Shown: one piece after another, positions 15,664 through 24,577 of the stretch
Numbering within the stretch: position 1 is the first letter of the stretch
Layout: every line of letters begins with the position of its first letter
Source: an uncultured Mycoplasmatota bacterium
Lineage (GTDB): Bacteria; Bacillota_I; Bacilli_A; RF39; UBA660
Assembly (NCBI GenBank): GCA_900542735.1
Contig: UQOS01000007.1
Location: forward strand, 1 to 42,523
Length of the DNA: 42,523 nt
Direction: 5' to 3'
Notes under the pieces: model-generated
The model's database searches: none
What the model saw: only the letters and a program-made list of their open reading frames with translations
What the model was told of the DNA's origin: nothing
Position numbers and translations under genes: made by a program

Positions 15664-15699
15664 TAAATTTAGGTTTTGTTTTGACAAAACCTAAATTTA
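15664..15699 (+). promoter_or_regulatory. Perfect 15-bp hairpin in the rpsL leader
   Basis: Left arm 15664-15678 and right arm 15685-15699 are exact reverse complements (core TTTAGGTTTTG / CAAAACCTAAA) with a 6-nt loop TTTTGA. No T-run follows, so it is not an ordinary terminator. A smaller hairpin ACACA-cctggtta-TGTGT follows just before the AAAGGAGAG ribosome site. A protein-binding or stability role is possible. Confidence 0.6.
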
Positions 15700-15748
15700 G
15701 TTAGCAATATGACACACCTGGTTATGTGTAAAGAAAGGAGAGATATTT

Positions 15749-16162
15749 ATGCCTACAATGCAACAATTAGTCAGAAAAAATAGAACTGATAAGAAAAGAA
15801 AGAGTAAATCTCCAGTGTTAGGATTTGGACTTAATACAATCCAAAGAAAAACTACTGAATTAAATAGCCCACAAAAACGTGGAGTATGTACTCGTGTAGG
15901 TACAAAAACACCAAAGAAACCAAACTCAGCTTTAAGAAAATATGCTCGTGTTCGTTTATCTAATGGAAAAGAAGTTGATACTTATATTCCTGGTGAAGGA
16001 CATAATCTACAAGAGCATAGCGTTGTGTTAGTTCGTGGTGGACGTGTTAAGGACTTAATCGGAGTTCGTTATCATGTTATTCGTGGTACCTTAGATACTG
16101 CTGGAGTTAAAGATAGAAAACAAGGTCGTAGTAAATACGGTGCTAAGAAACCTAAAAAGTAA
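15749..16162 (+). CDS. rpsL: 30S ribosomal protein S12
   Basis: 137-residue S12, decoding-centre protein. MPTMQQLVRKNR opens the chain; the Firmicutes-type insert follows, and the universal TPKKPNSALRK loop retains the Lys residues that matter for streptomycin sensitivity. One oddity: the usually invariant DLPGVRYH motif reads DLIGVRYH; Ile104 is encoded by ATC at 16058-16060. AAAGGAGAG upstream. rpsG follows after 43 nt. Confidence 0.97.
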   Translation: MPTMQQLVRKNRTDKKRKSKSPVLGFGLNTIQRKTTELNSPQKRGVCTRVGTKTPKKPNSALRKYARVRLSNGKEVDTYIPGEGHNLQEHSVVLVRGGRVKDLIGVRYHVIRGTLDTAGVKDRKQGRSKYGAKKPKK

Positions 16163-16205
16163 AATAAATTAAACGAAAGAAAATTATGAAGGGAGGCAAA
16201 TAATC

Positions 16206-16673
16206 ATGCGTAAAAGACAAGCAGTTAAAAGAGATGTTTTAGCAGATCCTATATACAATTCAAAAGTTGTTACTAAATTAATTAATCGTATGATGATTGG
16301 TGGAAAAAGAGGAAAAGCTGAAAAGATTTTATATGATGCTTTTGATATTATCAAAGAAAAGACTGGAGAAAATCCTCTAGATGTTTTCAATAAAGCATTA
16401 GAAAATATTAAACCACTTCTTGAAGTTAAATCTCGTCGTGTTGGTGGTTCTAACTATCAAGTACCTATGGAAGTTAGTGCTGACAGAAGTCAAGCATTAG
16501 GTCTTCGTTGGTTAGTTAATTATGCAAGATTAAGAGGCGGAAAAGGAATGGCTGAAAATCTTGCTAATGAAATTATTGATGCTTCAAATGGAACTGGAGC
16601 AGCAGTTAAAAAACGTGAAGATACCCACAGAATGGCAGAAGCTAATAAGGCATTTGCACATTATCGTTGGTAG
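16206..16673 (+). CDS. rpsG: 30S ribosomal protein S7
   Basis: 155-residue S7, which nucleates assembly of the 30S head and binds 16S rRNA. Typical start MRKRQAVKRDVLADPIYNS, the KLINRMMIGGKRGKAEKI helix, and RRVGGSNYQVPMEV. GGGAGG lies 11 nt upstream. fusA begins 14 nt after it, the classical str-operon order. Confidence 0.97.
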   Translation: MRKRQAVKRDVLADPIYNSKVVTKLINRMMIGGKRGKAEKILYDAFDIIKEKTGENPLDVFNKALENIKPLLEVKSRRVGGSNYQVPMEVSADRSQALGLRWLVNYARLRGGKGMAENLANEIIDASNGTGAAVKKREDTHRMAEANKAFAHYRW

Positions 16674-16687
16674 GAAAGGATTAATAT

Positions 16688-18757
16688 ATGGCTCGTGAAA
16701 CGTCGTTAGAAAAAACAAGAAATTTTGGAATTATGGCACATATCGATGCTGGTAAAACAACTACCACTGAACGTGTATTATTCCATACAAAAAAGATTCA
16801 TAAAATTGGTGAAACACATGATGGTGCTAGCCAAATGGACTGGATGAAACAAGAGCAAGAACGTGGAATTACTATTACTTCTGCAGCAACTACTGCATAC
16901 TGGAAAGGTTATCGTATGAATATCATCGATACTCCAGGTCACGTAGACTTTACTGTTGAAGTTAGTCGTAGTTTAAGAGTACTAGATGGAGCTGTTGCTT
17001 TACTTGATTCACAAGCAGGTGTTGAACCTCAAACTGAAACTGTATGGCGTCAGGCTACTGAATTTAGTGTACCTCGTATTATTTTTGCTAATAAAATGGA
17101 TAAGATGGGAGCTAACTTTGAATATACTTTAGGTACTATTAAATCTCGTCTTGGTGTTAACGCTAAACCTATTGAATGGCCAATTGGTGCTGAAAGTGAA
17201 TTCCATGGTGTAATCGATCTTGTTACTATGAAAGCTTACGAATATGATGGTAAACAAGATGAAGAAGCTAAGGAAATCGAAATCCCAGCTGATCTTAAAG
17301 ATATTGCTGAAGAAAAACATAATGATCTTATTGAAGCAGTTGCTGAATATGATGATGAGTTAATGAATACTTACTTAGATGGTGGAGAAGTAACTGTTGA
17401 TATGATTAAGAGAGCTATCCGTCGTGGAACTCTTGATGTTAAATTCTTCCCAGTTATGTGTGGTACAGCTTTAGGAAATATGGGTATTAAGTTATTACTT
17501 GATGCTGTTATTGACTATTTACCATCTCCTACTGATATTGCAAGTATTGAAGGAACAGATTTAGATGGTAAGCCAGCTGTTAGACACCCATCTGATAGTG
17601 AACCATTTAGTGCTTTAGCATTCAAGGTTATGACAGATCCATTCGTTGGTCGTTTAACATTCTTTAGAGTTTACTCTGGACACTTATCAAGTGGTTCTTA
17701 TGTATTAAACTCTACAAAAGATGTAAAAGAACGTGTTGGCCGTTTATTATTAATGCATGCTAATAACAGAACTGAAATATCTGATGTATATACTGGAGAT
17801 ATTGCAGCTATCGTTGGACTTAAGAATACTACTACTGGAGACACTTTGTGTGATGAAAAGAAACCAGTTATTCTTGAATCTATGGAATTCCCAGAACCAG
17901 TTATTGAAGTTGCTGTTGAACCAAAAACAAAAGCAGATCAAGAAAAAATGGGAATTGCTTTACAAAAATTAGCTGAAGAAGATCCAACATTTAGAGTACA
18001 TACTGATCAAGAAACAGGTCAAACTGTTATTGCTGGTATGGGAGAACTTCACTTAGATGTTTTAGTTACTCGTATGAAAGATGAATTCCAAGTAGAAGCT
18101 AATATTGGTAAACCTCAAGTTGCTTATCGTGAAACATTACGTCAAGCTGCTGATTGTGAAGGTAAATATATCAAACAATCTGGTGGTCGTGGACAATATG
18201 GTCACGTATGGGTTAAATTTGAGCCAAATCCTGATAAAGGATATGAATTTGTTGATGCAATCGTTGGTGGTGTTGTTCCTCGTGAATACATTCCAGTTGT
18301 TGATAAAGGATTACAAGAAGCACTTCAAACTGGTGTACTTGCAGGATATCCTATGATTGATGTTAAAGCTACATTATTTGATGGTTCTTACCATGATGTA
18401 GACTCTAACGAAATGGCATTTAAGATTGCAGCTAGCTTTGCTTTAAAAGAAGCTAAGAATAAATGTAAACCTGTACTTCTTGAACCAATTATGAAAGTTG
18501 AAGTAACTACACCAGATGAATATTTTGGTAATGTTATGGGAGACTTAACTAGTCGTCGTGGACGTCCACTTGGTCAAGAATCACAAGGTAATGCTGTAAG
18601 ACTTGATGCAATGGTACCACTTTCTGAAATGTTTGGTTATGCTACAAGTTTACGTTCTAATACACAAGGACGTGGAAACTTCGTTATGGTATTTGACCAC
18701 TATGAAGAAGTACCAAAAAATATCGCTGAAGATATTATCAAAAAAAGCGGTAATTAA
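16688..18757 (+). CDS. fusA: Elongation factor G
   Basis: 689-residue EF-G, the translocation GTPase. G1 AHIDAGKT, G2 region with RGITITSAA, G3 DTPGHVDF and G4 NKMD are intact in domain I; domain IV contains SGGRGQYGHVWVKFEP, and the C-terminal domain ends LRSNTQGRGNFVMVFDHYEEVP. AGGAAAGGA precedes the ATG. It is followed by a terminator and tuf with its own promoter. Confidence 0.98.
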   Translation: MARETSLEKTRNFGIMAHIDAGKTTTTERVLFHTKKIHKIGETHDGASQMDWMKQEQERGITITSAATTAYWKGYRMNIIDTPGHVDFTVEVSRSLRVLDGAVALLDSQAGVEPQTETVWRQATEFSVPRIIFANKMDKMGANFEYTLGTIKSRLGVNAKPIEWPIGAESEFHGVIDLVTMKAYEYDGKQDEEAKEIEIPADLKDIAEEKHNDLIEAVAEYDDELMNTYLDGGEVTVDMIKRAIRRGTLDVKFFPVMCGTALGNMGIKLLLDAVIDYLPSPTDIASIEGTDLDGKPAVRHPSDSEPFSALAFKVMTDPFVGRLTFFRVYSGHLSSGSYVLNSTKDVKERVGRLLLMHANNRTEISDVYTGDIAAIVGLKNTTTGDTLCDEKKPVILESMEFPEPVIEVAVEPKTKADQEKMGIALQKLAEEDPTFRVHTDQETGQTVIAGMGELHLDVLVTRMKDEFQVEANIGKPQVAYRETLRQAADCEGKYIKQSGGRGQYGHVWVKFEPNPDKGYEFVDAIVGGVVPREYIPVVDKGLQEALQTGVLAGYPMIDVKATLFDGSYHDVDSNEMAFKIAASFALKEAKNKCKPVLLEPIMKVEVTTPDEYFGNVMGDLTSRRGRPLGQESQGNAVRLDAMVPLSEMFGYATSLRSNTQGRGNFVMVFDHYEEVPKNIAEDIIKKSGN

Positions 18758-18764
18758 AAGTTAT

Positions 18765-18808
18765 TAATAACAGGGTGTATTTGATGCACCTTGTTGTTAT
18801 AAATATTT
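18765..18808 (+). terminator. Terminator after fusA
   Basis: A 15-bp stem with three G-U pairs: arms 18765-18779 (TAATAACAGGGTGTA) and 18785-18799 (TGCACCTTGTTGTTA), loop TTTGA, then an AT-rich tail TAAATATTTTG. The tail is only partly T, so termination may be incomplete. Confidence 0.65.
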
Positions 18809-18839
18809 TGTCATAAATGATAAAATAGTATCAAAACAG

Positions 18840-18868
18840 TTGAAAAATGTTCAATTGTTAGATAAAAT
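18840..18868 (+). promoter_or_regulatory. Promoter of tuf
   Basis: TTGAAA (18840-18845), 17-bp spacer, TAAAAT (18863-18868), then AAAAAAGGAGG before the ATG. This lets EF-Tu be made in excess over EF-G. Confidence 0.7.
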
Positions 18869-18900
18869 ATAAGATGTAAATAAAAAAGGAGGAAATTAAA

Positions 18901-20070
18901 ATGGCAAAAGAAAAATTTGATCGTTCAAAACCACATGTTAACGTAGGAACAATTGGTCACGTTGACCATGGTAAAACTACTACAACAGCTGCTATTACAA
19001 AAGTTTTAGGATCTGCAGTTGATTTCGCTGATATCGACAAAGCTCCTGAAGAAAGAGAAAGAGGTATTACAATTAATACTGCTCACGTTGAGTATGAAAC
19101 TGCTAAACGTCATTATGCTCACGTTGACTGTCCAGGACATGCTGACTATGTAAAGAACATGATTACAGGTGCTGCTCAAATGGATGGAGCAATCTTAGTT
19201 ATTGCTGCTACTGATGGACCTATGGCTCAAACTCGTGAACATATCTTACTTGCTCGTCAAGTTGGAGTACCTAGAATGGTAGTATTCTTAAACAAATGTG
19301 ATATGGTTGACGATGAAGAATTATTAGAGTTAGTTGAAATGGAAGTTCGTGATTTATTAAATGAATACGGATTCGAAGGTGACGATACTCCAATTATTCG
19401 TGGTTCAGCATTAAAAGCTCTTGAAGGAGATCCAAAATATGTTGAATCTATTAAACAATTAATGGACGCTGTAGACGAATGGATTCCAACTCCAACTCGT
19501 GATACTGACAAACCATTCTTAATGAGTATTGAAGATGTATTCACAATCACTGGTCGTGGAACTGTTGTTACAGGACGTGTTGAACGTGGTACATTAAAAT
19601 TAAATGATGAAGTAGAAATCGTTGGTATTAAACCTACTCAAAAAACAGTTGTTACAGGAATTGAAATGTTCCGTAAACAATTAGACTTTGCTCAAGCTGG
19701 AGATAACGCTGGAGTATTACTTCGTGGTATTTCTCGTGAACAAGTTGAACGTGGTCAAGTTCTTGCTAAACCAGGATCAGTTACACCACATACTAAGTTC
19801 GAAGCTGAAGTTTACGTTCTTAGTAAAGAAGAAGGTGGACGTCATACTCCATTCTTCGCAAACTATCGTCCTCAATTCTATTTTAGAACTACAGACGTAA
19901 CAGGTGTTATTACACTTCCTGCTGGTGTTGAAATGGTTATGCCAGGTGATAACGTTAGCATGACAGTTGAATTAATTCACCCAATTGCTCTTGAACAAGG
20001 AACTAAGTTCTCTATCCGTGAAGGTGGACGTACTGTTGGTGCTGGTTCAGTTAGCAAAATTGATGCTTAA
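18901..20070 (+). CDS. tuf: Elongation factor Tu
   Basis: 389-residue EF-Tu, the aminoacyl-tRNA carrier. G1 GHVDHGKT, RGITINTAHVEYET, DCPGHADYVKNMITGAAQMD and NKCDMVDD in the GTPase domain; domain 3 ends REGGRTVGAGSVSKID. Strong AAGGAGG ribosome site. Transcribed alone: own promoter upstream and terminator downstream. Codon use is the most biased in the window (many CGT, GGT and GAA), consistent with high expression. Confidence 0.98.
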   Translation: MAKEKFDRSKPHVNVGTIGHVDHGKTTTTAAITKVLGSAVDFADIDKAPEERERGITINTAHVEYETAKRHYAHVDCPGHADYVKNMITGAAQMDGAILVIAATDGPMAQTREHILLARQVGVPRMVVFLNKCDMVDDEELLELVEMEVRDLLNEYGFEGDDTPIIRGSALKALEGDPKYVESIKQLMDAVDEWIPTPTRDTDKPFLMSIEDVFTITGRGTVVTGRVERGTLKLNDEVEIVGIKPTQKTVVTGIEMFRKQLDFAQAGDNAGVLLRGISREQVERGQVLAKPGSVTPHTKFEAEVYVLSKEEGGRHTPFFANYRPQFYFRTTDVTGVITLPAGVEMVMPGDNVSMTVELIHPIALEQGTKFSIREGGRTVGAGSVSKIDA

Positions 20071-20086
20071 TTCATAGAATGTAATC

Positions 20087-20117
20087 AAAAAATCTCAATT
20101 AATTTTGAGATTTTTTT
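20087..20117. terminator. Terminator of tuf (bidirectional)
   Basis: AAAAAATCTCAA (20087-20098) pairs with TTGAGATTTTTT (20105-20116), loop TTAATT, then T. Symmetrical A/T flanks mean it can also stop the convergent FemAB-like gene. Confidence 0.88.
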
Positions 20118-20153
20118 GTCAAATAAAAAGAAAATAATTAGTGCTGATACTAT

Positions 20154-21398
20154 TTATTTTCTTTTTTCTTTTCTTCTTTGATATATATTAAATATTGTTT
20201 TATTAATGATTAAGTCGAATTCTCCTATATATTCAATAGCACTGGCATTATAACCTAATTTCATCTCATTTAAACCAGAATATTTATTCTTTTCTTTAAA
20301 TTCACCAATGATGCCATTTAAGTTGAAATATTTATAACCATTTTTATTTAACTCTTTAATAACTTCCCATTTTAATAGATAGTTTGGATTAAAGCTTCTA
20401 TACTTTTGATTAAATCCTTCAATAATTAGATTTAGCCCATCTTGATATTTAATAGCAAGTAACCCACCTACCGTTAAACCATTTGGATATTTACTAAAAA
20501 AATTACTAGCTTGAATTAGACTACTTTGATATAAAGATAATCGTTTATCAGATTCCATTTTTTTATTGATAATATTCGTAATATCTTTTCCTTTTCTGCT
20601 AGCTTCTTGTAGTTCAGTATTATATATTTCATTTTCTTCTAATTCATTTTCATAAGCATTTTTACTTTTACTTACATAAGCTTCTGTGTTAATCTTAGCT
20701 AGGTATATCTTGGCATCTTCTTTATATTCTTTAAATATATTTTTATAGTATTTTAAATTTTTATTATGTTTCTTTTTAATAAACTCATATAAAATATCTA
20801 AATCTTCCTCAGTACCTTCTACTACTTCTATTCCTGAACGAATTGCTTTACTAATTTTGTTTCTAGTTTGCTTATTTAAATTTTTATATAAGTTTTCATT
20901 AGAAGCTGTTAGTTTTACAATAGCGTTCCAACGAGGCATTTTATTTTCAAAGTAATTATTGAACCCTTTATGTATATAACCATTTTTTTGAAGTATTTCC
21001 ATGATATCGTTAATTTCAGGATTGTAGGCAACAATATTTCCTTTTTTATCTCTTTCTGAACAATGAATTCTAGGATTAATAGTGAGATAGATGAATTTTT
21101 GCTTTATCAACAATTTTTTTAATTTATAAGTTAATTCTTCTACTAAATCACTGTTTGAATAATCTATTAAGAATCCAAATGGGGCATATGCCATTTTATA
21201 ATTTAAGAATATTTTCTTATATAGTATCATGGTAGCTCCAATAATTGTATTACTGTTGTTTACAAAGCCTAATAAATGGTAATTATATCCTTCTTGTTGC
21301 ATGATTTTAGCATAATGAATAGTTTGATATAAATTACTGTATTTATGATGATAACTAAATTCATTAAATTGTTCTTCAGATAGTGTAATAATTTTCAT
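20154..21398 (-). CDS. FemAB-family peptidoglycan interpeptide bridge transferase
   Basis: 414-residue FemAB/MurM-type aminoacyl-tRNA-dependent peptidyltransferase that adds amino acids to the third-position Lys of lipid II at the membrane face. Two GNAT-like subdomains are visible (YHLLGFVNNSNTIIGATMILYKK and GGLLAIKYQDGLNLIIEGFNQKYR, then NPNYLLKWEVIKELNKNGYKYFNLNGIIGEF). The coiled-coil arm that mimics a tRNA synthetase lies between (residues ~235-285, Glu/Lys-rich). ATG 21398 is favoured: GGGGG is about 10 nt upstream, whereas it nearly touches the earlier ATG 21407. Its presence with murD shows a peptidoglycan wall. Which amino acid it adds cannot be read. Confidence 0.85.
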   Translation of the reverse strand: MKIITLSEEQFNEFSYHHKYSNLYQTIHYAKIMQQEGYNYHLLGFVNNSNTIIGATMILYKKIFLNYKMAYAPFGFLIDYSNSDLVEELTYKLKKLLIKQKFIYLTINPRIHCSERDKKGNIVAYNPEINDIMEILQKNGYIHKGFNNYFENKMPRWNAIVKLTASNENLYKNLNKQTRNKISKAIRSGIEVVEGTEEDLDILYEFIKKKHNKNLKYYKNIFKEYKEDAKIYLAKINTEAYVSKSKNAYENELEENEIYNTELQEASRKGKDITNIINKKMESDKRLSLYQSSLIQASNFFSKYPNGLTVGGLLAIKYQDGLNLIIEGFNQKYRSFNPNYLLKWEVIKELNKNGYKYFNLNGIIGEFKEKNKYSGLNEMKLGYNASAIEYIGEFDLIINKTIFNIYQRRKEKRK

Positions 21399-21431
21399 AA
21401 AATACATTCCCCCTTTTTTGCAAGGAAAGTT

Positions 21432-21460
21432 ATTATATCATATTTTACCTTTTTTTTCAA
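21432..21460 (-). promoter_or_regulatory. Reverse promoter of the FemAB-like gene
   Basis: Minus strand TTGAAA (21460-21455), 17-bp spacer, TATAAT (21437-21432). Confidence 0.72.
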
Positions 21461-21537
21461 ATAATAGTGTAAACTTGTAGGTTTTTAGATAATTTTTGCT
21501 TTTATTTATAGTATAATTAATTTGAAGGTGGTTATTT

Positions 21538-22890
21538 ATGTTCGAACATCAAAAAATTTTAATACTTGGTTTTGCTAGAAGCGGTTATGAAGTAGCTAAA
21601 CTTTTAAGGAAAAGAGATAATCAGGTTATTATTAATGATGGTAAGCCTGAAGAAAAACATGATAGTGCTAAAATAAAAGAATTAAAAGATTTAGGGGTAG
21701 AATTTGTTTTTGGAAGTCACCCTGATAATTTATTAGATAATAGCTTTCAATATTTGATAAAAAATCCAGGGGTACCAATTGATCATTCTTATGTAGTTAA
21801 AGCAAAGGACTTAGGAATTGAAGTTATGAATGAAACAGAGCTTGCTTATAGATTATTACCAAAAGATAAGAATATTAAGTTAATAGGAATTACTGGTACG
21901 AATGGAAAAACTACTACTACTACACTTATTTATAATTTTATAAAGGAAGATGGGAAAAGAGTTCATTTAGCTGGTAATATTGGTTATCCATTATGTAGTT
22001 TCTTAGATAAATTGGAAGAAAATGATATTATTGTTGATGAAATCAGTTGTCAACAATTAGAAAATGTTAAAGAATATCACCCTAATATTGCGGTTTTAAC
22101 AAATATTAGTGAAGCACATTTAGAGTTTATGAAAACTTATGAACATTATAAAGAAGTAAAGGGTCGTATTTTTAGTAATCAGACAAAAGATGATATAGCA
22201 GTTACAAATATGGAAAATACGGAAGCTATGTTACTTACTAAAGATGTTAAATCAACAGTTCGTTATTTTTCTAGTAAAAATCAAATTAATGGTGCTTATA
22301 TAAAAGAAGGTTCTATTTATTACTATGATGAGAAAATAGTAGATTTAGACCAAATTAAATTGATAGGAAACCATAATTATGAAAATATTATGGCAGCTAT
22401 TTTAGTAGTGAAAGAGCTTGGAGTTAATAATGATTCTATTTGCAAAGTATTAAAAGAATTTGGAGGAGTAGAGCATCGTTTAGAATTTGTAGAAGAAGTA
22501 GATGGTAGAAAATTCTATAATGATACAGAAGCTACTAATATTAAGTGTTGTCAGATTGCTTTATCTTCTTTTAAACAGCCAACTATCTTATTTTTAGGAG
22601 GTTATGAAAGAGGTCAAGATTTTAATGAATTAGCTGATTATGTAGAAAATGTAAAGGCAATTATGGCTATTGGTAGTTGTAGAAGTCGTGTTAAAGAATT
22701 TGGCGATAAGATGAATATTCCAACTTATCAATATGAATTTTTAAAAGATGCTTTCGAAACAGCATGGAATATTAGCAAAAGTGGTGATATAATATTACTT
22801 AGTCCTGCTAGTGCTTCATGGGATCAATATAAAGAATGTGAAGAGCGTGGAGCAGAATTTAAAAAGTATGTGCAGGAATTAATAAAATAG
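21538..22890 (+). CDS. murD: UDP-N-acetylmuramoyl-L-alanine--D-glutamate ligase
   Basis: 450-residue MurD, the cytoplasmic ligase adding D-Glu to UDP-MurNAc-L-Ala. The N-terminal Rossmann-like domain begins ILILGFARSGYEVAKLL; the ATP loop GITGTNGKTTTTT lies near 117-129; the central domain has ISEAHLEFMKTYEHY; the C-terminal ligase domain has VEHRLEFVEEVDGRKFYNDTEATN and LSPASASWDQY. Length is normal. GAAGGTGG precedes the ATG, and TATAAT at 21512-21517 is a likely -10 with no good -35. eno follows after 18 nt and is probably co-transcribed. The other mur genes are not nearby. Confidence 0.95.
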   Translation: MFEHQKILILGFARSGYEVAKLLRKRDNQVIINDGKPEEKHDSAKIKELKDLGVEFVFGSHPDNLLDNSFQYLIKNPGVPIDHSYVVKAKDLGIEVMNETELAYRLLPKDKNIKLIGITGTNGKTTTTTLIYNFIKEDGKRVHLAGNIGYPLCSFLDKLEENDIIVDEISCQQLENVKEYHPNIAVLTNISEAHLEFMKTYEHYKEVKGRIFSNQTKDDIAVTNMENTEAMLLTKDVKSTVRYFSSKNQINGAYIKEGSIYYYDEKIVDLDQIKLIGNHNYENIMAAILVVKELGVNNDSICKVLKEFGGVEHRLEFVEEVDGRKFYNDTEATNIKCCQIALSSFKQPTILFLGGYERGQDFNELADYVENVKAIMAIGSCRSRVKEFGDKMNIPTYQYEFLKDAFETAWNISKSGDIILLSPASASWDQYKECEERGAEFKKYVQELIK

Positions 22891-22908
22891 AAAAGGATAT
22901 GATACTAA

Positions 22909-24147
22909 ATGAAAATTATTGATGTAAAAGGTAGAGAAATATTAGATTCAAGAGGTAATCCTACTGTAGAAGTAGATGTTATCTTAGAAGATGGAACTTT
23001 AGGTCGTGCTGCTGTACCAAGTGGTGCATCAACTGGTGAAAGAGAAGCATTAGAAATGCGTGATGGTGGAACTCGTTTTATGGGTAAAGGTGTTTTAAAT
23101 GCTGTAGCTAATGTAAACGGACCACTTCGTGATTTAGTAATTGGAATGGACGCAGAAAATCAGAGAGAACTTGATTATGCTATGATAAATGCTGATGGAA
23201 CTAAGACTAAGTCTAAATACGGTGCTAATGCTATTTTAGGTATTAGTATGGCTTCTATGAAAGCTAGTGCTAATCAAAAAGGTTTACCACTTTATCGTTA
23301 TATTGGAAATGGTACTACATTACCTAGACCTATGATGAATATTATTAATGGTGGTGCTCATGCTGATAATAAACTTGATTTCCAAGAATTTATGATTATT
23401 CCAATGGCTGATACAATTCATGACCGTGTTAGAATTGGTGCTGAAGTGTTCCATAACTTAAAGAAAGTATTAAATAGTAAAGGTTTAGCTACTGGTGTTG
23501 GTGATGAGGGTGGATTTGCTCCAGACTTACAATCTAATAGTGAAGGCTTTGAACTTATTATGGAAGCAATTAACAAAGCTGGCTATGTTCCAGGAAAAGA
23601 TGTTAATATCGCTATTGATGTTGCAGCAAGTGAATTCTATGATAAAGAAACTGGTAAATATAACTTAGTTGGTGAAGGTCGTAGTTTAACTACTGACGAA
23701 CTTATCGACTTTTATGAAGAATTAGTTACTAAATATCCTATTATTTCTATAGAAGATCCAGTTGATGAAAATGACTGGGAAGGATTTAGTAAAATTACTA
23801 GTAGACTTGGTGATAAAATTCAATTAGTTGGTGATGACTTATTTGTTACCAATAAAGAATGTTTACAAATGGGAATCGATCATCATGCAGGTAATGCTAT
23901 CTTATTAAAAGTTAATCAAATCGGTACAATTACTGAAACACTTGAAACTATTGATTTAGCTAGAAAAAATGGTTATAAAACTATTATTTCTCATAGAAGT
24001 GGTGAAACGGAAGATACTACTATTGCTGATTTAGCAGTTGGACTTGATTTAGGACAAATTAAAACAGGTAGTATGTCTAGAACTGATAGAATTTGTAAAT
24101 ATAATCAATTAATGAGAATTGAAGAAGAACTTGAAAAATTGAACTGA
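22909..24147 (+). CDS. eno: Enolase
   Basis: 412-residue enolase, converting 2-phosphoglycerate to phosphoenolpyruvate in glycolysis. Conserved blocks: EILDSRGNPTVEVDV, SGASTGE, GGAHADNKLDFQEFMI, ATGVGDEGGFAP, the metal site ISIEDPVDENDWEGF and GDDLFVTN, then LKVNQIGT with the catalytic Lys and ISHRSGETEDT. The protein is about 15-20 residues shorter than usual, mostly through small loop deletions and a short C-terminus; all catalytic residues are present. It ends in TGA followed by TAA only 6 bases before the left end of the IS element. Confidence 0.96.
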   Translation: MKIIDVKGREILDSRGNPTVEVDVILEDGTLGRAAVPSGASTGEREALEMRDGGTRFMGKGVLNAVANVNGPLRDLVIGMDAENQRELDYAMINADGTKTKSKYGANAILGISMASMKASANQKGLPLYRYIGNGTTLPRPMMNIINGGAHADNKLDFQEFMIIPMADTIHDRVRIGAEVFHNLKKVLNSKGLATGVGDEGGFAPDLQSNSEGFELIMEAINKAGYVPGKDVNIAIDVAASEFYDKETGKYNLVGEGRSLTTDELIDFYEELVTKYPIISIEDPVDENDWEGFSKITSRLGDKIQLVGDDLFVTNKECLQMGIDHHAGNAILLKVNQIGTITETLETIDLARKNGYKTIISHRSGETEDTTIADLAVGLDLGQIKTGSMSRTDRICKYNQLMRIEEELEKLN

Positions 24148-24153
24148 TAAAAT

Positions 24154-24173
24154 AAAAGTAGACACAAAAATAG
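24154..24173 (+). repeat. Left terminal inverted repeat of the IS3 element
   Basis: AAAAGTAGACACAAAAATAG; matches the reverse complement of the right end at 17 of 20 positions. Confidence 0.85.
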
Positions 24174-24226
24174 AATGTGATCTACTTTTTTAATTGCTAT
24201 AATAATTTATATAAGGAGATGATAAT

Positions 24227-24577
24227 ATGGGAAGACCTAAAGGTAGAACAAATAAATATTGGTCAGCTGAAGAAAAATATAAAATAATTAAACCAATAAT
24301 AGAATTCGAAAAAAGCTCATCACAATTAACAAAAGAGACAGGAATAAATAATGGAATGTTAAGCATATGGGTAAAAAAATATAATGAAAATGGTATTGAT
24401 GGTCTAAAACCAAAGAAAAAACCTGGAAATCCATTGGCAAAATATTCTTCAAGAAAAGAATTAAATGAAACTGAAAAACTTGAATTAGAAATAATGAAGT
24501 TAAAAATTGAGAACGAAAGACTAAAAAAAGGATACCTTGTGAAAGGAGATGGTTCAATTGTAGTATTCAAGAAATAA
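24227..24577 (+). CDS. IS3-family transposase OrfA (helix-turn-helix)
   Basis: 116-residue OrfA. The N-terminal helix-turn-helix (EEKYKIIKPIIEFEKSSSQL, then KETGINNGMLSIWVKKYNENG) binds the inverted repeats. A leucine-zipper-like coil follows (ELEIMKLKIENERLKK, near 84-99). AAGGAG lies upstream. At codons 99-101 the run of seven A (24523-24529) followed by G forms the slippery A AAA AAA G; a -1 slip there fuses it to orfB. The zero-frame tail after that point (GYLVKGDGSIVVFKK) is translated only without slipping. Confidence 0.9.
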   Translation: MGRPKGRTNKYWSAEEKYKIIKPIIEFEKSSSQLTKETGINNGMLSIWVKKYNENGIDGLKPKKKPGNPLAKYSSRKELNETEKLELEIMKLKIENERLKKGYLVKGDGSIVVFKK

